DNA of 64,000 nucleotides from Coriolopsis trogii (Eukaryota; Basidiomycota; Agaricomycetes; Polyporales; Polyporaceae), in the NCBI GenBank assembly GCA_020543525.1, contig JAHYIO010000009.1, positions 186,001 to 250,000 of the forward strand, read 5' to 3'. The notes under the pieces were generated by a model. The model had not been told where the DNA came from and made no database searches. It saw only the letters and a list, made by a program, of their open reading frames with translations. This document shows positions 34,817 through 48,538 of this stretch, piece by piece (position 1 is the first letter of the stretch; every line of letters begins with the position of its first letter). The position numbers and the translations under genes were made by a program.

Positions 34817-35951
34817 TCAAAAGGGATACTCCGGAGACAGCATGCCATGCACGTTAAGCACGCAGCGCCCATACGACGCGTCGAGCTCGTTGAACCAATA
34901 CCGACCCAAGCGCACGCTCCGGGGCGTCGGCTCGTCCACCTGATACCAGGAGCGTGCGGCTTGCTCGGCACGTTTGATGGCCACGAACTCCGGGTTGACC
35001 ATGGGGTCGACCAGTGCTGCCGCAACTTCTTCATCTTCGAGGGCTGGTTTGCCTTGGTCGTATCGCCAACTCGGAGGTGCACCGAGGAGGACGTCCGCGC
35101 TAGCGGTACGGTCGCACATGAGGTGGACGTACACTCGGCGAGCCCTGCGGAAGGCACGACTCAGATTCTGAACACAGCGCTGGAGCGGACGAGAACGGTG
35201 AGCCAATCTTCGGCAACGGGGACAGGTCGATTCACTCACGAGGATCCCGTGGTGCGTAGGGATCTTCCCGGTCTTGAAGCTCTTGCCGATCATGAGCCTG
35301 GCCGTGAGGGACTCGACAGAGACAAGTTGCGAGCTGCGAGCGATGAGCTCGATGCCGGAGAACGGCACCTGATGGGACATGCGCAGAGTCCGGGGCGCGA
35401 TATCTGCGATCACGTCGACGAGGTGGGTTCGGAACGGCTGCCGAACGGACCCACGGAGCTCCAAGACATCCACGCAAACACGGACATCGCAAGGCCTACC
35501 GATCGCATACAAGTCCAGGACGCCGCCCCAGATGACGACTCGGAGGGGACGCTGATCGTCCTCCTGCGTATGCAGGTAAAGCGGGCGCTGTACCTTGTTT
35601 TGTACTCGCAACCATGCGAGTTGTGCCATCGCCTTCCGAAAGTTGCGTCCATCGTAGTCGCCGGCCATGGCCAACCGTCCCATGGCGAGCGCCATAATGC
35701 CTGCTGTGCGAATGACAAGTCCTCGGAAAACGAGGGAGCCATCGCGAGACGGCTCCTGCCAGCCCTGACGCAGGATACGAACCATGGTCTGGCAGGGATG
35801 AGATAAGCGGTCAATCTCCTGAGTAGAACATACAGCCCAGACTTACATGTATTATGAAGTTGGGAAAGCGGGAGGACTGAAGGGACTCGGAATACAGAAG
35901 GCGGCGAATGGATGGCAAAGTTGGTCTGGGCCGAGGCAACTCATCAGTTGG
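34817..35951 (-). pseudogene. F-box-like protein, copy 3, apparently lacking its 5' part
   Basis: Three pieces can be joined: 35951-35847, 35788-35240 and 35179-34817, with introns of 58 nt (GTAAGT...TGCCAG) and 60 nt (GTGAGT...GCTCCAG). The first piece carries LPSIRRLLYSESLQSSRFPN, matching the FPSVRRLRL...FPNLHVL part in the middle of copy 1; the rest matches the second half of copy 1 (VDVIADIAPRTLRMSHQVPF, CVQNLSRAFRRARRVYVHL). The F-box head and the first leucine-rich half are missing: a stop (35954-35952) precedes the first piece and I find no upstream exons up to 36300. It is either a truncated duplicate or a gene with diverged upstream exons. The 60-nt intron sits where copy 1 has its 66-nt intron. 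A shorter protein from ATG 35785 is possible. Confidence 0.6.
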
Positions 35952-36866
35952 CTACACGAACGAGGTTGGAGTGCATCTACAAACGGTACCTACTGATACA
36001 AGTGTGCACGCCGCCGGTGGAGCGGATAGAGTCAAAGACGTAGCAATGAGAGCAGTCGTCGACAAGGAAAGACAAAGCGGGATTGACGTGGGTCTTATGT
36101 ATGTCCCCGGAGCGCCGTAGGAAGAGGCTGGTTTCAGTATTCCAGTCCGCGTAGCACACCACTGGGATGCGTGCGTCAGCGCGTGACTACCGATCGCCCC
36201 TTGCTTTGGCCGTCTCGCTTCGTCGTCAGGTCCGTTCCCACTCTCTGCTGGGGGTATCATCAGTTGGCGGCGGAATTGCTATCGTGTAAAGCGCACAATT
36301 AAGCACGGAAATGTCCTAATACAACAGCCCCAGACCCTGTGCTTTGCGGATGCTCATTGTCCCAAACGACCGCACATCGCGAGATGCACTTATCCTGCTC
36401 GATATCTCTCTCTCTCTCGTTCGTCGTGATGTCTATAATCACCCTTTGTCAGATACATAGAGAAGTTATAAATACATATCTTTATTGCTTGCCTTGGCCA
36501 ATGGCAGGGGCGTACAGGCATTGGTTGGAGGGGTGGTGATTGTGAGTAGACTGGGGCGAACAGTGTGTGGTATTGCCGCCGGCGACCGCCGCCAAGATAG
36601 AGTTTCGATCGAGAGTTCAGCTCAACAGGACCCCGAACACTGCACTCTTGGCCTCCTGGCAGCCCCTCATCCTCCACACTACAGTACAGCCTTCTTCAAT
36701 TCGTACTTCCGGACGCATACCGTGCAAGTGCAGGGTATGAGAATGGAGAGGATGGAGACTGAAGCCATGAGTCGAACGTCTGTAGGTCGACTGGCTGCCG
36801 GTGCGGTAAGAGATGACTAAGCACGGCGTCTAAACTAGTGGCCGGCCTGTGCTCAGGGTCATCAGC
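35952..36866. other. intergenic, divergent promoters
   Basis: About 0.9 kb between the truncated F-box copy and the kinase gene. A (CT)n run at 36408-36420 is visible. No gene seen. Confidence 0.5.
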
Positions 36867-36968
36867 ATGCGCGCAAGGGAGATCCCACCACCGCCATCGG
36901 CATTGCTCAGCATTGGAAGTGTGAAGGGTTGTAGATCAGGGGCTTTGGACTTACTCACCAGCTGGTCC

Positions 36969-38180
36969 ATGCAGGACGCTCGAGAGACATACGCGACCCC
37001 TCTGGGCGAACAACTACGGGATCCGTTGTCCGCCGATGTTGAGGATCAGTCCCCAGAGCGGGCAGAACTGACCCCCACAACTTCGACGTTATCCTCCCCG
37101 GCAACTGCAGACATCTTACCCGCCGATCGGCAAGTCGTACTTATACTGGTCGGCCTCATTGGGTCTGGAAAGGTGTATATAGTCATGAATCGCTCTGTAC
37201 GCGGGGCGAAGAGCTGACAAGATCGACTCCTAGTCAACGTTTGCGCAAGCTCTGGAGCGGCACTTCCCTCAGTTCCGGCGATGCAGTCAGGACGACCTCG
37301 GAGACCGGCGAAGCGTCGAGGCACTTGCCAGGCGATCGCTGGGGGAGGGCTTATCGGTGTGCATCGATAGGACAAACTTCGACAAAAGGTCAGCCGACCA
37401 CGATGCTCCCGAGTCTGGACCTTGGGCAGTAACTTACGCGATGATCCTCGTGTGTGCAGTCAAAGGGCGACCTGGATCAACATCGCGCACGAGTTCCCCA
37501 ACACACTGACGTGGGTGATAGTTTTCGACACGCCTTACGAGGTAAGTTCTTCAATGGCTACAATGGTTGAGTGAGTGGAGATGTTGACGAGCGATGTGGC
37601 CAGGTGTGCGCTGCGAGAGTGACTGAACGTAAGAACTCGTTGAAACCCACCTGAGACGCTAATCTTCATCGTCGGCACAGGAACGGACCACCCGACTATC
37701 ACTAACCCTGAACTTGGACTCGACATCCTGCGCCGTTTCCAATCTCAGTACCGCGCCCCTTCCCCACATGAAGGCTACTCGCGTATACTGTACGTGAAGC
37801 CCTCGGACCTCCCCGATAGCCCGTATAGCGAAGCAGACGTACGGGACGTAATACAGCATCTGAAAGACGCGCCCGAAGTAGTGTCCAGAACCCCTGCCGC
37901 GTTCGGCGGACATTCGCATCGCGGCAACCGCCCTTACCGAGGAGGGTACCAACCACAACGTGGCTTCCAGCAGCGAGGGGCTCATCAGTACCGAGGCAAC
38001 GCGCCATACCGTGGAGGTTCAGGCTACCGCGGTGCAGGGGCCCATCAGCCGATGCCTTCACAGTGGGATAGGGGTCGTGGTGGAAGGGGTGGCTTCGCTC
38101 CGAGCGGCCAGTCGTGGTCCTGGACGCAACGAGGGTCGAGTACTAGTGATGACCCAGAGGGAGGTTGGCGGAGGACGTAG
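36969..38180 (+). CDS. P-loop kinase (polynucleotide-kinase-like) with RG-rich tail
   Basis: Five exons (36969-37172, 37234-37388, 37460-37541, 37604-37628, 37681-38180) give 321 aa. Walker A is LVGLIGSGKSTFAQALE (about residue 62), split by the first intron. Then FRRCSQDDLGDRRSVEAL, SVCIDRTNFDKSQRATWINI and TWVIVFDTPYEV follow, the order seen in the kinase domain of polynucleotide kinase/phosphatase and related metazoan-fungal P-loop kinases: Walker A, a CSQDD-type substrate loop, a D-R-T-N motif, then a lid with Arg (VTERTDHPTI). There is no HAD phosphatase domain, so it is a stand-alone kinase. The last exon ends in an RG/QRG tail (RPYRGGYQPQRGFQQRG), which suggests RNA binding. ATG 36969 was chosen; ATG 36867 is in frame and would add 34 residues. 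A DNA/RNA 5'-end kinase role is inference. Confidence 0.75.
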
Positions 38181-38389
38181 CAGGGATCTATGGTGTCGTA
38201 TGGATGTGGCAGTAAGTACTGGCACTTGAAGACTGAAGTCAGTGGCAGGCTACACTACGCGTGTGTGACTGCTTGGTCACAGATCAGTACGCGCGATCGT
38301 CGATGTGACCTGACGCGAGAGTGACGGAGGTTCCCTAATCGAGACTCGCATAACGTGCGTCATAGGCCGAGATGATAGTACGGTGGCTC

Positions 38390-38396
38390 TATATAA
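38390..38396 (+). promoter_or_regulatory. TATA box of the phosphoglucomutase gene
   Basis: TATATAA lies 60 nt before the phosphoglucomutase ATG (38456) and is followed by a C/T-rich leader, the usual layout of a highly expressed fungal metabolic gene. Confidence 0.6.
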
Positions 38397-38455
38397 GACG
38401 TCCACTTCGCCACCGTTTCTCCATCTTCCCCTCATCCTATTTCTCTCGCCTTGCC

Positions 38456-40471
<2,016 letters not shown>

Positions 40472-42175
40472 AAGGGTGTATGGGCTAGGCATGGACTATG
40501 GGCATAGATTTTGCAATACTGGAAGGAAAGAAGTCAATGTACTATCTCTAACAACGAAGAACTGCTTGCTTGGATATCGCGCAAACACTCGTGGGCGAAA
40601 ATGTGGGTATCGACAGACTGACACAAGCCTGGCTCTATTGGAGCCGCGGCTCCGTCGACTAAACTCTGTTCATCTTCGAGGTGCAAACGCGCACTAGATC
40701 GCGTCGCTTTATGACCACTACATCCGAAGGCGCAGGAAGTAAATAAACTATTGATACATATCACAACTCTATGACTGACGACCCCGTCTCCGCTGCGGAC
40801 CATGCCCTCTGCGAGGACCGCGCGCCCTTTCTCGGCCCACGCTCTGCGGGGCAAATCCTCCCATAACCCTTAACCCATAGCCTTAGCCGGCCAAAACCCC
40901 ATAGATTTTGTCGTATAGTATCCGGAAAGTGTTTAAACCAGGTCCATGGGGCTCGTCTGCTTGCAATTAATGGGTAGACAACTCTTTTCCATGATTGGAA
41001 ACAAGCGACTGTATAGCGGAGTGCTTATGTAATTGTTTACTGCCTCCAGGGTTTCCTAGGCCTGGGCGGCGGCTGTCTCTGCTGCGGCCGTTGTTCTTCA
41101 AGCTTCAAGCCTGAGTTGCATGACCGGTTTGCTCATCATTCTAGCAGCCGGGGGGCCCTTCATCAGGCCCGTCGAGTCACTTGCTTGATAGCGCAGGTAA
41201 AGTGCTATCAATGGATCCGGCTTGAACGTCAACACAGTGACGCTCCTCTCCTTGCCGGCTTATCAGACAGCGCGAGGGAAGAACAAAACCAAGCGCAAAG
41301 GCTAACCTTCTGACTCAGACTTAGCGCTGCGATGGCTTGATACAATGTGCAATACTATCAGACACTCTCGACGTGAGAAGACACAGTGAACAGACTGCAT
41401 GCGTTCAAACCACCCGTCTTGTTAATTGTGAGTCCTGTGTTCGTTGTGTGGCTGAGTCATGTGACTGACGGAGGGGATGGCTTCTTCGATGCATGATGCA
41501 TGCAGCGTATGATGGACGGCCTGAGACACCGGAAATCTGTTCCAAATCTGCCCTGGAGGAGGTTGCCTGAGAAGCGATCCCAGCCAGCAACAGGGTGGGC
41601 CTCATGCACTCAGGTCTTAGCCTTAGCCTTAGCACCATACCAAAGACGCCTGAGCATACTGGCATGCGACTACTCGATACTGAGTATGGGAATCGGGCAG
41701 ACGGAGATTTTAGTTGAAGGTTTGTTGGCGAGTGCCCTCCGACTTCGTCAGTGACTCTCCTTCATGGAGTCGTTTCTCCTCTGCTTTGGCCACCCATTCA
41801 ACTTGTAACACTCATTCTTTGGATCCGCAGATATCGCAGCTTGGATGATACGCAGTACCACCCAGTTACGCAGGTCCCTGCCGGATCCGGAGGGGATAGC
41901 CGCACACAATGGTTGAAACCTGCAGTCCGTCGAACGACCCAAATAAGACCGCCCAAGTGGTGAGGAACCACTGTAGAACGCCATCCCTCACCACCTTATC
42001 TCACAACGCCATGGGCTTCCGTCTCTGGGACAGCCTTCCCTCTCATGACAACCCCAGAGGCCTTTACTCCCATCTCCCTACCAGACTATCTGTCGATGAC
42101 ACACATGCACTTTACCACCCTCATGACCACTCATGATTCGACGCCCTCTACTCCCTACCCCTCCGCATATTTAGG
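40472..42175. other. intergenic, edge between the gene-dense and decaying parts
   Basis: About 1.7 kb without a supported gene. TTAGCC/CTTAAC-type short runs (near 40868 and 41618) resemble telomere repeats only superficially. Frames on both strands are short and undomained. The left part is the PGM 3' flank. Confidence 0.5.
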
Positions 42176-43667
42176 ATGATCGTGGCCCGCTTCGGCAAGA
42201 AAAAAGGCATGGCGATCATGGGTGCCATCTGTGGCTCTATAATTCTGCTGTTGATCATTGGTGCCTTCAAGCACTTCGTCGCGCGCAAGACGAATCGCCT
42301 TGTAGTAATGGCTTTCAACCACCGGGCGTGTCGGAAGATATGGGAGTGGGAGATACAGTCGGGACATCATCCCAGCTCTCGTCCAGGTGAGTACCTTTCT
42401 CCAACCATCAACGATGTTCCTCTCAACATATTTCCTCCAGTTTCCCTGGTAATTGGGTTTCGATATCCACTGCAAAATCCCGCTATACCACCCGCAAGGA
42501 CTCTTAAGCCACCTGGAAAGACTGAGGACGCTGTAGCCCAGTGGATAAGAGGCACTGGTGGGCAACGGACGTACGACACAACGAGGTGTCGGCCACCACA
42601 CTGTGGGCATCCTCCAAGACCTATAGCGGGGAGCGTCACAGATCTTGATAAAATTGCTGAGAGGTGTGATTATGACCGGGGCAAGGTGAGTCGCAATTCA
42701 GCTCCTTCCATGGGTCGCTCACAAATCTCCTCAGTATACACGAGACTGTCACGAATACCTCAGGTTGGGTGCGGGGCTGGATAACGACGTCCGCTTGCGC
42801 CGGGCAAATGTGACAAGATTGCAGTATGTATACACCACGGACGACAGCCACGTCGCACCCATCCTCGACACCGAGGTCACCCTCCGAACCATCGATGGCT
42901 GGGAACAAACACTGCCCCCACCTTCCTACGATCGTCACGCTGCGCAATGCAATGACGACAACCCCCGCATCTTTCATATGTTCTGGCACGGGCCTATCAC
43001 CAACAAACCATACATGGCGATAATGTCCTTTCTCTACACACAGAATCTAGGGCTACACCTGGACACGCCCCTGTCCGACGGCTACTGTCGTCCTCAGCTC
43101 TGGCTATGGGTGAGCCGTGGATCTGTGGAAGCAATGCCCAGCGACGAGGCCGTAGATGAGATGTACGAAGAACTGCGGATCAATCCCTGGGCTTCTCCAT
43201 TCCTCTATCCACAATTCAAGAACATTATCCAATTCCGACTGTGGAGCACTGCGGAACAGCTCGACAGCGTCCCCAAGTTCAAGGATGATTGGCGAAGGCT
43301 AGGGGTCATACCCGGGATGGTCAGCGAGTCGCACATGCTGGATATCTTAGATCCGGCCCCAGCGACCCCGCCCAAGGGGCGCAAAGTGACCGCGAAGACG
43401 TACGACAAACTACCTGTCGTGCTCTCGGACCTCGTGCGGTGGGTAGTCTGCCATCGCTTCGGTGGAATTTACCTCGACATTGACATGCTCTTCCTCAGAG
43501 ACTGGGAGGAGCTCTGGGGCTGGTCTGGTTCATTCTCCTATCATTGGTCCCGGCTGGACATATACAACACTGCCGTCCTCCGCCTGCACCGCGGGTCTGC
43601 GCTCGGCAGCTTGCCGTCATCTCATCTCTGCAAAAGCACCATGGCGATGATGTGGAGGTTTACCTGA
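42176..43667 (+). CDS. DXD glycosyltransferase (GT32-like), C-terminus replaced
   Basis: Three exons (42176-42386, 42441-42685, 42735-43667) give 462 aa. Residues about 12-33 (MAIMGAICGSIILLLIIGAF) form a signal anchor, making a type II Golgi or ER protein. The catalytic part has PRIFHMFWHGPITNKPYMAI (the opening strand of this fold), SDLVRWVVCHRFGGIYLDID with the metal-binding DID (about residue 400), and FSYHWSRLDIYNTAVLRLH. In relatives the chain continues for another 100 or so residues. Here homology stops at GSALGS (43610) and the frame ends 19 codons later in unrelated sequence that, in another frame, belongs to a UDP-glycosyltransferase. So the acceptor-side end is missing and activity is doubtful. 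Intron 1 is 54 nt, in frame and stop-free. GT32 assignment rests on the DXD context. Confidence 0.75.
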
Positions 43668-45312
43668 GCAGCTTCGGAAGTCTCCGACCGCGTGTGCCGG
43701 AAGGCATCACCTTCAAGCCCATCCCCGGTCACGGTTTTGCGTCATACTGACAAAAGATCGCCGGACCAGGCGTCCCCGAGGACGGTGAGTCTGGGGCTTA
43801 GCCACAGCATGATCGGCAACGCGCACTGACGTGCTCAACTTGGCAGAAACAATGCAGTATGTCACGACATCGCCAGGGTTTGTCAACGGTATCCGCACAC
43901 TTATGAAGGTCATGGAAATCCTCCATCCGGAGATGCCCGAGGAATATGTGGCGACGACGAACGCGATCGTCGATCTGATTGACCAACTCAAACTGACGCT
44001 CGTAGTGGCAGACAACGTTATGAACACCGCACGCGATGCGCTTATGAAAACGAAGGCGCCGCACGTGTTCCTGAGCCCAAACACGCTCAAAGAAGTCGCG
44101 GGGGGCGACCAGGGCCTTGGGGTCTTCACCTGGCCAGCGTCAGTTCTCCTTCCTCACCCTTGCGCTGCATGACACTAACTGCGCATTCGACCTACAGAGG
44201 AGTGACTGCCTACCCATACCCCCTCCCCTGGTACCTCTACATCCCGAACGCGCTCGCGCTCATCCTCAGCGGCATATGGTTCTACTTCTTCGACAAAAAG
44301 CTGAAAGCGCTCAACAAGGCCCGCCAGGCCGCCAGCTTCAATTGGCCCTTCCCGATATTCACGCCGCGCTCCGGCCCCATGCTCTGTGTCTTGCACCCCG
44401 CCGCGGACTACAAGGCGATAGTGCCAGATGACCTCATCCTCTGCGGGCCCATCCTCCAAGCGTCACCTCCGCTTCAAGAAGTCGATCCGGAGCTGAACGC
44501 GTGGATCAGCGCGCCCGACGGTCCTCATCGTGCTCGGCTCACACTTCAGGCTCAATGAGCACGACGCGTCCGCCGTCATGCGAGGAGTGCAGCGTCTGCT
44601 TGAGGCGCGGCCTGACCTACAGGTGCTCTGGAAGCTGCAGAAGCTGACGCAGTACGAGCTTGGAGCGTCGGACGACGTGCGCGATAGGCTCTGGATTGTC
44701 CACTGGCTGAACCCGGACCCAATCTCTATCCTCTGGACAGGCAAGATCGTCTGCTTCGTCAACCACGGCGGGAGCAACTCGTACCACGAAGCACTCGCGT
44801 AAGTGGTCCGCTTCTGTCACCTCGATTAAAGTTCCCGCACCTGACTTTGCTTTGCGCACGCAGACCTGCAGCATGGGCTCGCCGCAGGTGATCCTCTCGC
44901 CCTGGTACGACTGCCATGACTTTGGGAACAGGGCCGAGTGGCTCGGGATCGGCAAATGGGGCAACAAGAATCCTGCGTAAGTCCGCCTTGTCCTCTGTCC
45001 GCATCTCACGCTTGCCAGGTGCTCACTCAACTCTAACTACGCTCGTTCACATTGTCCCTTTCCCCGTCCAATAGGCCACACATCGACACGGGCGACTTTA
45101 CAGAAGCGCTTCTGGCCGTCGTCGGTGCGACCCCGGACGCCCCCAAGGTGGCACGGATTCGGACGCGCGCACGTGAGCTTGGGCAGAAGGTCATGAAGAG
45201 CAATGGAAAGGCGGACCCGGACGCGATAGGGCTGGACGCGAAGGAGGGGCGTGAGGTTGCTGCGGACTATATCTGGAAGAAGGTAGAGGAACGGCTGGCG
45301 AAGACGGCATGA
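43611..45312 (+). pseudogene. UDP-glycosyltransferase pseudogene lacking its start
   Basis: Exon-like pieces 43611-43784, 43847-44138, 44198-44798, 44872-44976 and 45075-45312 read as a GT1-type UDP-glycosyltransferase: LAVISSLQKHHGDDVEVYLS near the start, a membrane-like WYLYIPNALALILSGIWFYF, and the sugar-nucleotide site FVNHGGSNSYHEALAMGSPQ then VILSPWYDCHDFGNRAEWLG. Such enzymes move glucose from UDP-glucose to lipids, sterols or small molecules. Three lesions are visible. The first 20 or so residues (start codon and first strand) are absent, replaced by the preceding glycosyltransferase gene. A TGA at 43748-43750 interrupts HGFASY...KIAGPGVPE. A one-base shift near 44519-44521 separates AWISAPDG from VLIVLGSHFRL. 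The introns (59-98 nt) still have good GT...AG ends. Confidence 0.82.
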
Positions 45313-46412
45313 GCTTCCCAGCCGCGAGCTTGTTTGAGGGGCATGGAATCCTCGGTCTGACCCAGAACCCTCTGGCTCCTCCAAGCATATGTGACTTTTT
45401 CGTCCGTTTCCGCTCTTGGTTTTGGTATAATGAGGGTGGTTTATAGAGTCGTGCTTCTTGGATATGCTTTCTTATCAGGCTTCTTCGTACACACTAGACC
45501 TTAGACTGCTCCCTGCGGAGGGTACAACCTGCTATCGCTTTCCCGAGATCATCATTCATGAGAAATCCTATGCAATCGTTATAGTTGCTGCTGACAGCCC
45601 TCTCTGCTCACCAAAGTCATCGACTCGTCGAGATCCCTCCCTACCGATGCAGACAATCACACCAACTCACGAACGCAATCATGCGAGAGTCATATGTCGA
45701 CAATAGGGCCACACCACACTGTCCCGGGAATCGACAGCTATCGCCACATCTGGTTCCTCGCCCATTGGCAAACCATCTGCGGCGCGGCTATGCCCTGCTC
45801 ATATGCTGGTGGATGGTTGGACATGTTCTTTTTCGTTCATGTTCAACATGCACTTTCCTTGCAAGTTTTGATAGACGTAGCCTGCGCCCTGTCAATACGG
45901 TAGGGGAAGATGTAGTCCCACGCCGGTGCGCACTGCGCGCGCTCGCTCGAGGTCTGCTCAGCACTAAGCTTGTTTACAACTTGAATCCATGCCGCGTCGA
46001 GTCCTCGAGCATAGCAGTTACCATCTCAGGCGGTGACACAGGAGGCCTAGTAGAATAGTTCAGGCGACGACATGACGTGCATCTGTCCCTTTACCACAAA
46101 CAGGATTGGCATCTATGGCAGCGAAGCTCACCATTGACATCATAGCCACGGCTGTCTGCAGCTGGTTGCATGAAATGACACATCTATACAACTCGTTCTA
46201 TGTGAATTGTGGGGAACACATACAGTATGTATAGGTCACCGTTATGTCGGAATCGCTCCCCCGGCCACCTCCACGACTCCGGCCCGGCGATACAATCGTG
46301 AGCTCTTGATGTCGACATCGTATTTGTAAGGCAGCTCCTCGACAAAACTCCACGACATTGCCCCCGCTCTTGCCCACCATCCGCTCCCTACCTCGGACAA
46401 ACGACTGCAGAC
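45313..46412. other. intergenic, no gene seen
   Basis: About 1.1 kb between two pseudogenes. A 157-codon plus-strand frame (45585-46058) has no domain and no splice logic; not called. Confidence 0.5.
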
Positions 46413-48214
46413 ATGTCTCAAGACAACTATGCCATGTACGACACGAAGGGCATGCCCTTCAGGCGGCTCGGAAGCAGCGGGCTTCGCCTGCCCTTGTTCT
46501 CTCTCGGAGGATATGAGCGATCTCCGGTCTTTGCTGCCACTCAAGGTTTACCTCATACCGATAGGGTTGACCCTTGGTGGGTCCGTCAAGGGCGATCCGG
46601 TCAAGGTGGGCTATACTATGCACCCAAGACTCGGTCGCAGGACCTCATGTGTGGCGGCAGGATATCATCAAGGCGGCTTGGGACAATGGTATCAACATGT
46701 TCGATACTGCCGAGGTATACGCTCGTGGTTAATCCGGAATTGAGATGTATGCGTTTCTGCCCGCATGTCCCGTGTCGCATAGTCTGATCAACAGAATGGG
46801 ACCAAAGGGGGCGCGTTATCAGGGAGCTGAACCTTCGTCGCTCTGACATCATTGTTACCACGAAGCTCTACTGGGGCACTCGTCCGGGCCCCAACAACGG
46901 TGGTCTTTCCTGCAAGCAGTGAGTTGTTTTCGTAGTAGCGATGCCTTGACGCCACACTCAACATGTGCAGCATCATCGAAGGCACCAAGGAGTCGCTCGA
47001 GTGACTTGGTCTCGATTACGTCGACGTCATCTTCGCTCACCGTGCTGACCACACAGGTAATATTTGCCACCCTGTCCTTGTAAACCCACTAACCTTATGC
47101 GCCTATCAAAGTGCCTATGGAGGAGGTTGTATGTGCGTTCAACTGGGTGATTGAGAAAGGCTACGTAAGTCACCACAAGGGATCCTCCTCGCCGCGTTAC
47201 TCAGTTTCCTCTAGGCTTTTTACTGGGCTACCTCCGAATGGTCTGCGCAAGAAATCGAGGAAGCACACTGTATGTATGCATATTGATATCCCTATGTTGA
47301 TGGCATTGGACAATCTTGAGCAGACATCGCCTCCAAGTTTGGTCTCATCGGACCCATAGCCAAGCAATGCGAGCACCAGTGAGTGCATATCAGAACGAGC
47401 AGCATGGATCTGTTCTGACACATATTCCAGCATGCTTCACCGTGATCGCCCCGAGCACGAATATGCATACGTCGGCTCGAGTTGGCTTGTATGCGCCGTT
47501 ATAGGACTGATTGCTCCGGCAGTCCGCTCTACCGCAAGTACAACCTCGGCACGACGGTCTTCTCTGCGCTTGCCGGTGGTATCCTGACAGGCAAGGTACG
47601 CCGAGCACCATTATATGCAACCCCGCGAGTGCCTGTCCTCACACATTTGGCGACAGTACAACGAAGGCATCCCGGAGGTTTTGTGGCTCGCCACCCAACA
47701 AGAGGAGATGTTCAAGCGCAAGATCGAGTTCCTCCAGTCGCCCGAGGGACAGAAGCAGATCGCCACCATCCGCACTCTCACCGACTATGCCGAAAAGGGT
47801 ACACACTTCCCTTCCCATTTCCGCTGTTACCGCCAGTTCCCGCACTGACACGCGCGCTGCAGAGCTGAACTGCAAGGTGTTGCACCTTGCGCTCGCGTGG
47901 GTCGCGCGGAACCTAAACACATCTATGGTCATCCTCGGCGCGTTGAAGCCCGAGCAGGTGCTCGACAACTTGAAGGCACTCGAGGTCATCCCGAAGCTGA
48001 CCCCGGAGGTGCTTGCGAAGATCGACGAGATCTTGGGCAACAAGCCATCTCCTTGGGTGCGTCATTCACTTGGGTTCGCTCGTGCGGCAAGAGTGTGTGC
48101 GCTGACGAATGGATCTGTTTTGTCTTGGGGTCACACTGCGATTGCTTGTGCGTACTGCAGCCGACGTTCGGTCGCCCGGCGCTCGACCCGCTCTCGAAGC
48201 TGCGGGAGCTGTAA
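46413..48214 (+). pseudogene. aldo-keto reductase (Kv-beta-like) pseudogene
   Basis: The start MSQDNYAMYDTKGMPFRRLG at 46413 and a good C-terminus PTFGRPALDPLSKLREL ending at 48214 frame a full-length potassium-channel-beta-like aldo-keto reductase: GGSVKGDPVK, NGINMFDTAEVYARG (catalytic Asp and Tyr region), LNLRRSDIIVTTKLYWGTR (catalytic Lys), LGLDYVDVIFAH (His), EWSAQEIEEAH, YNLGTTVFSALAGGILTGK (NADPH site) and LALAWVARNLNTSMVILGAL. These enzymes reduce carbonyls with NADPH. Four lesions: the donor after LGG (46510) reads GATATG instead of GTATG; TAA at 46730-46732 follows VYARG; TGA at 47002-47004 follows GTKESLE where Arg is expected; and the donor after EYA (47467) reads ATACGT instead of GTACGT, while its acceptor at 47522 is intact. 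About eleven exons are otherwise well preserved. Confidence 0.88.
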
Positions 48215-48538
48215 GAATGTTGGAGTGAACCTGAAGGTGAGTTGTGTTTCCTGCAGTGGCTGAGCTTTGTTTGATTCCAGGCTACGAGTTAGATCAATCT
48301 GTTTGTAGCCATAGAGCCCTATGAGGATGGATGAATATATACATTGCACATGTAGTAGACTCGTTTTCGCTGTGAAGATAGACATGAAGATTCTGATGAT
48401 ATCCGTGCTGCCATACGGGTACGTCTGAGTCTACCAAGCATCGCTCATGACAACACCTGCGTCTGTTCATTGTCCACCCCTCTATACGCCACTGTGGGGG
48501 CACTTCTCAAAACCCCATGTGTACACGCAGGGTTCATA
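48215..48538. other. intergenic between the reductase pseudogene and the solo LTR
   Basis: About 320 nt. On the minus strand it would be the original 3' continuation of the FunK1 remnant before the LTR inserted; joined across the LTR the frame stays open to about 48450. No other gene. Confidence 0.4.

Noticed and set aside
34811..35806. 331-codon plus-strand frame
   Set aside because: Antisense to F-box copy 3, whose frame matches its paralogue.
40861..40890. Telomere-like CCTTAACCC runs
   Set aside because: Too short and irregular; units do not match TTAGGG in tandem.
45585..46058. 157-codon plus-strand frame
   Set aside because: No domain, low coding character, no splice logic; sits between two pseudogenes.
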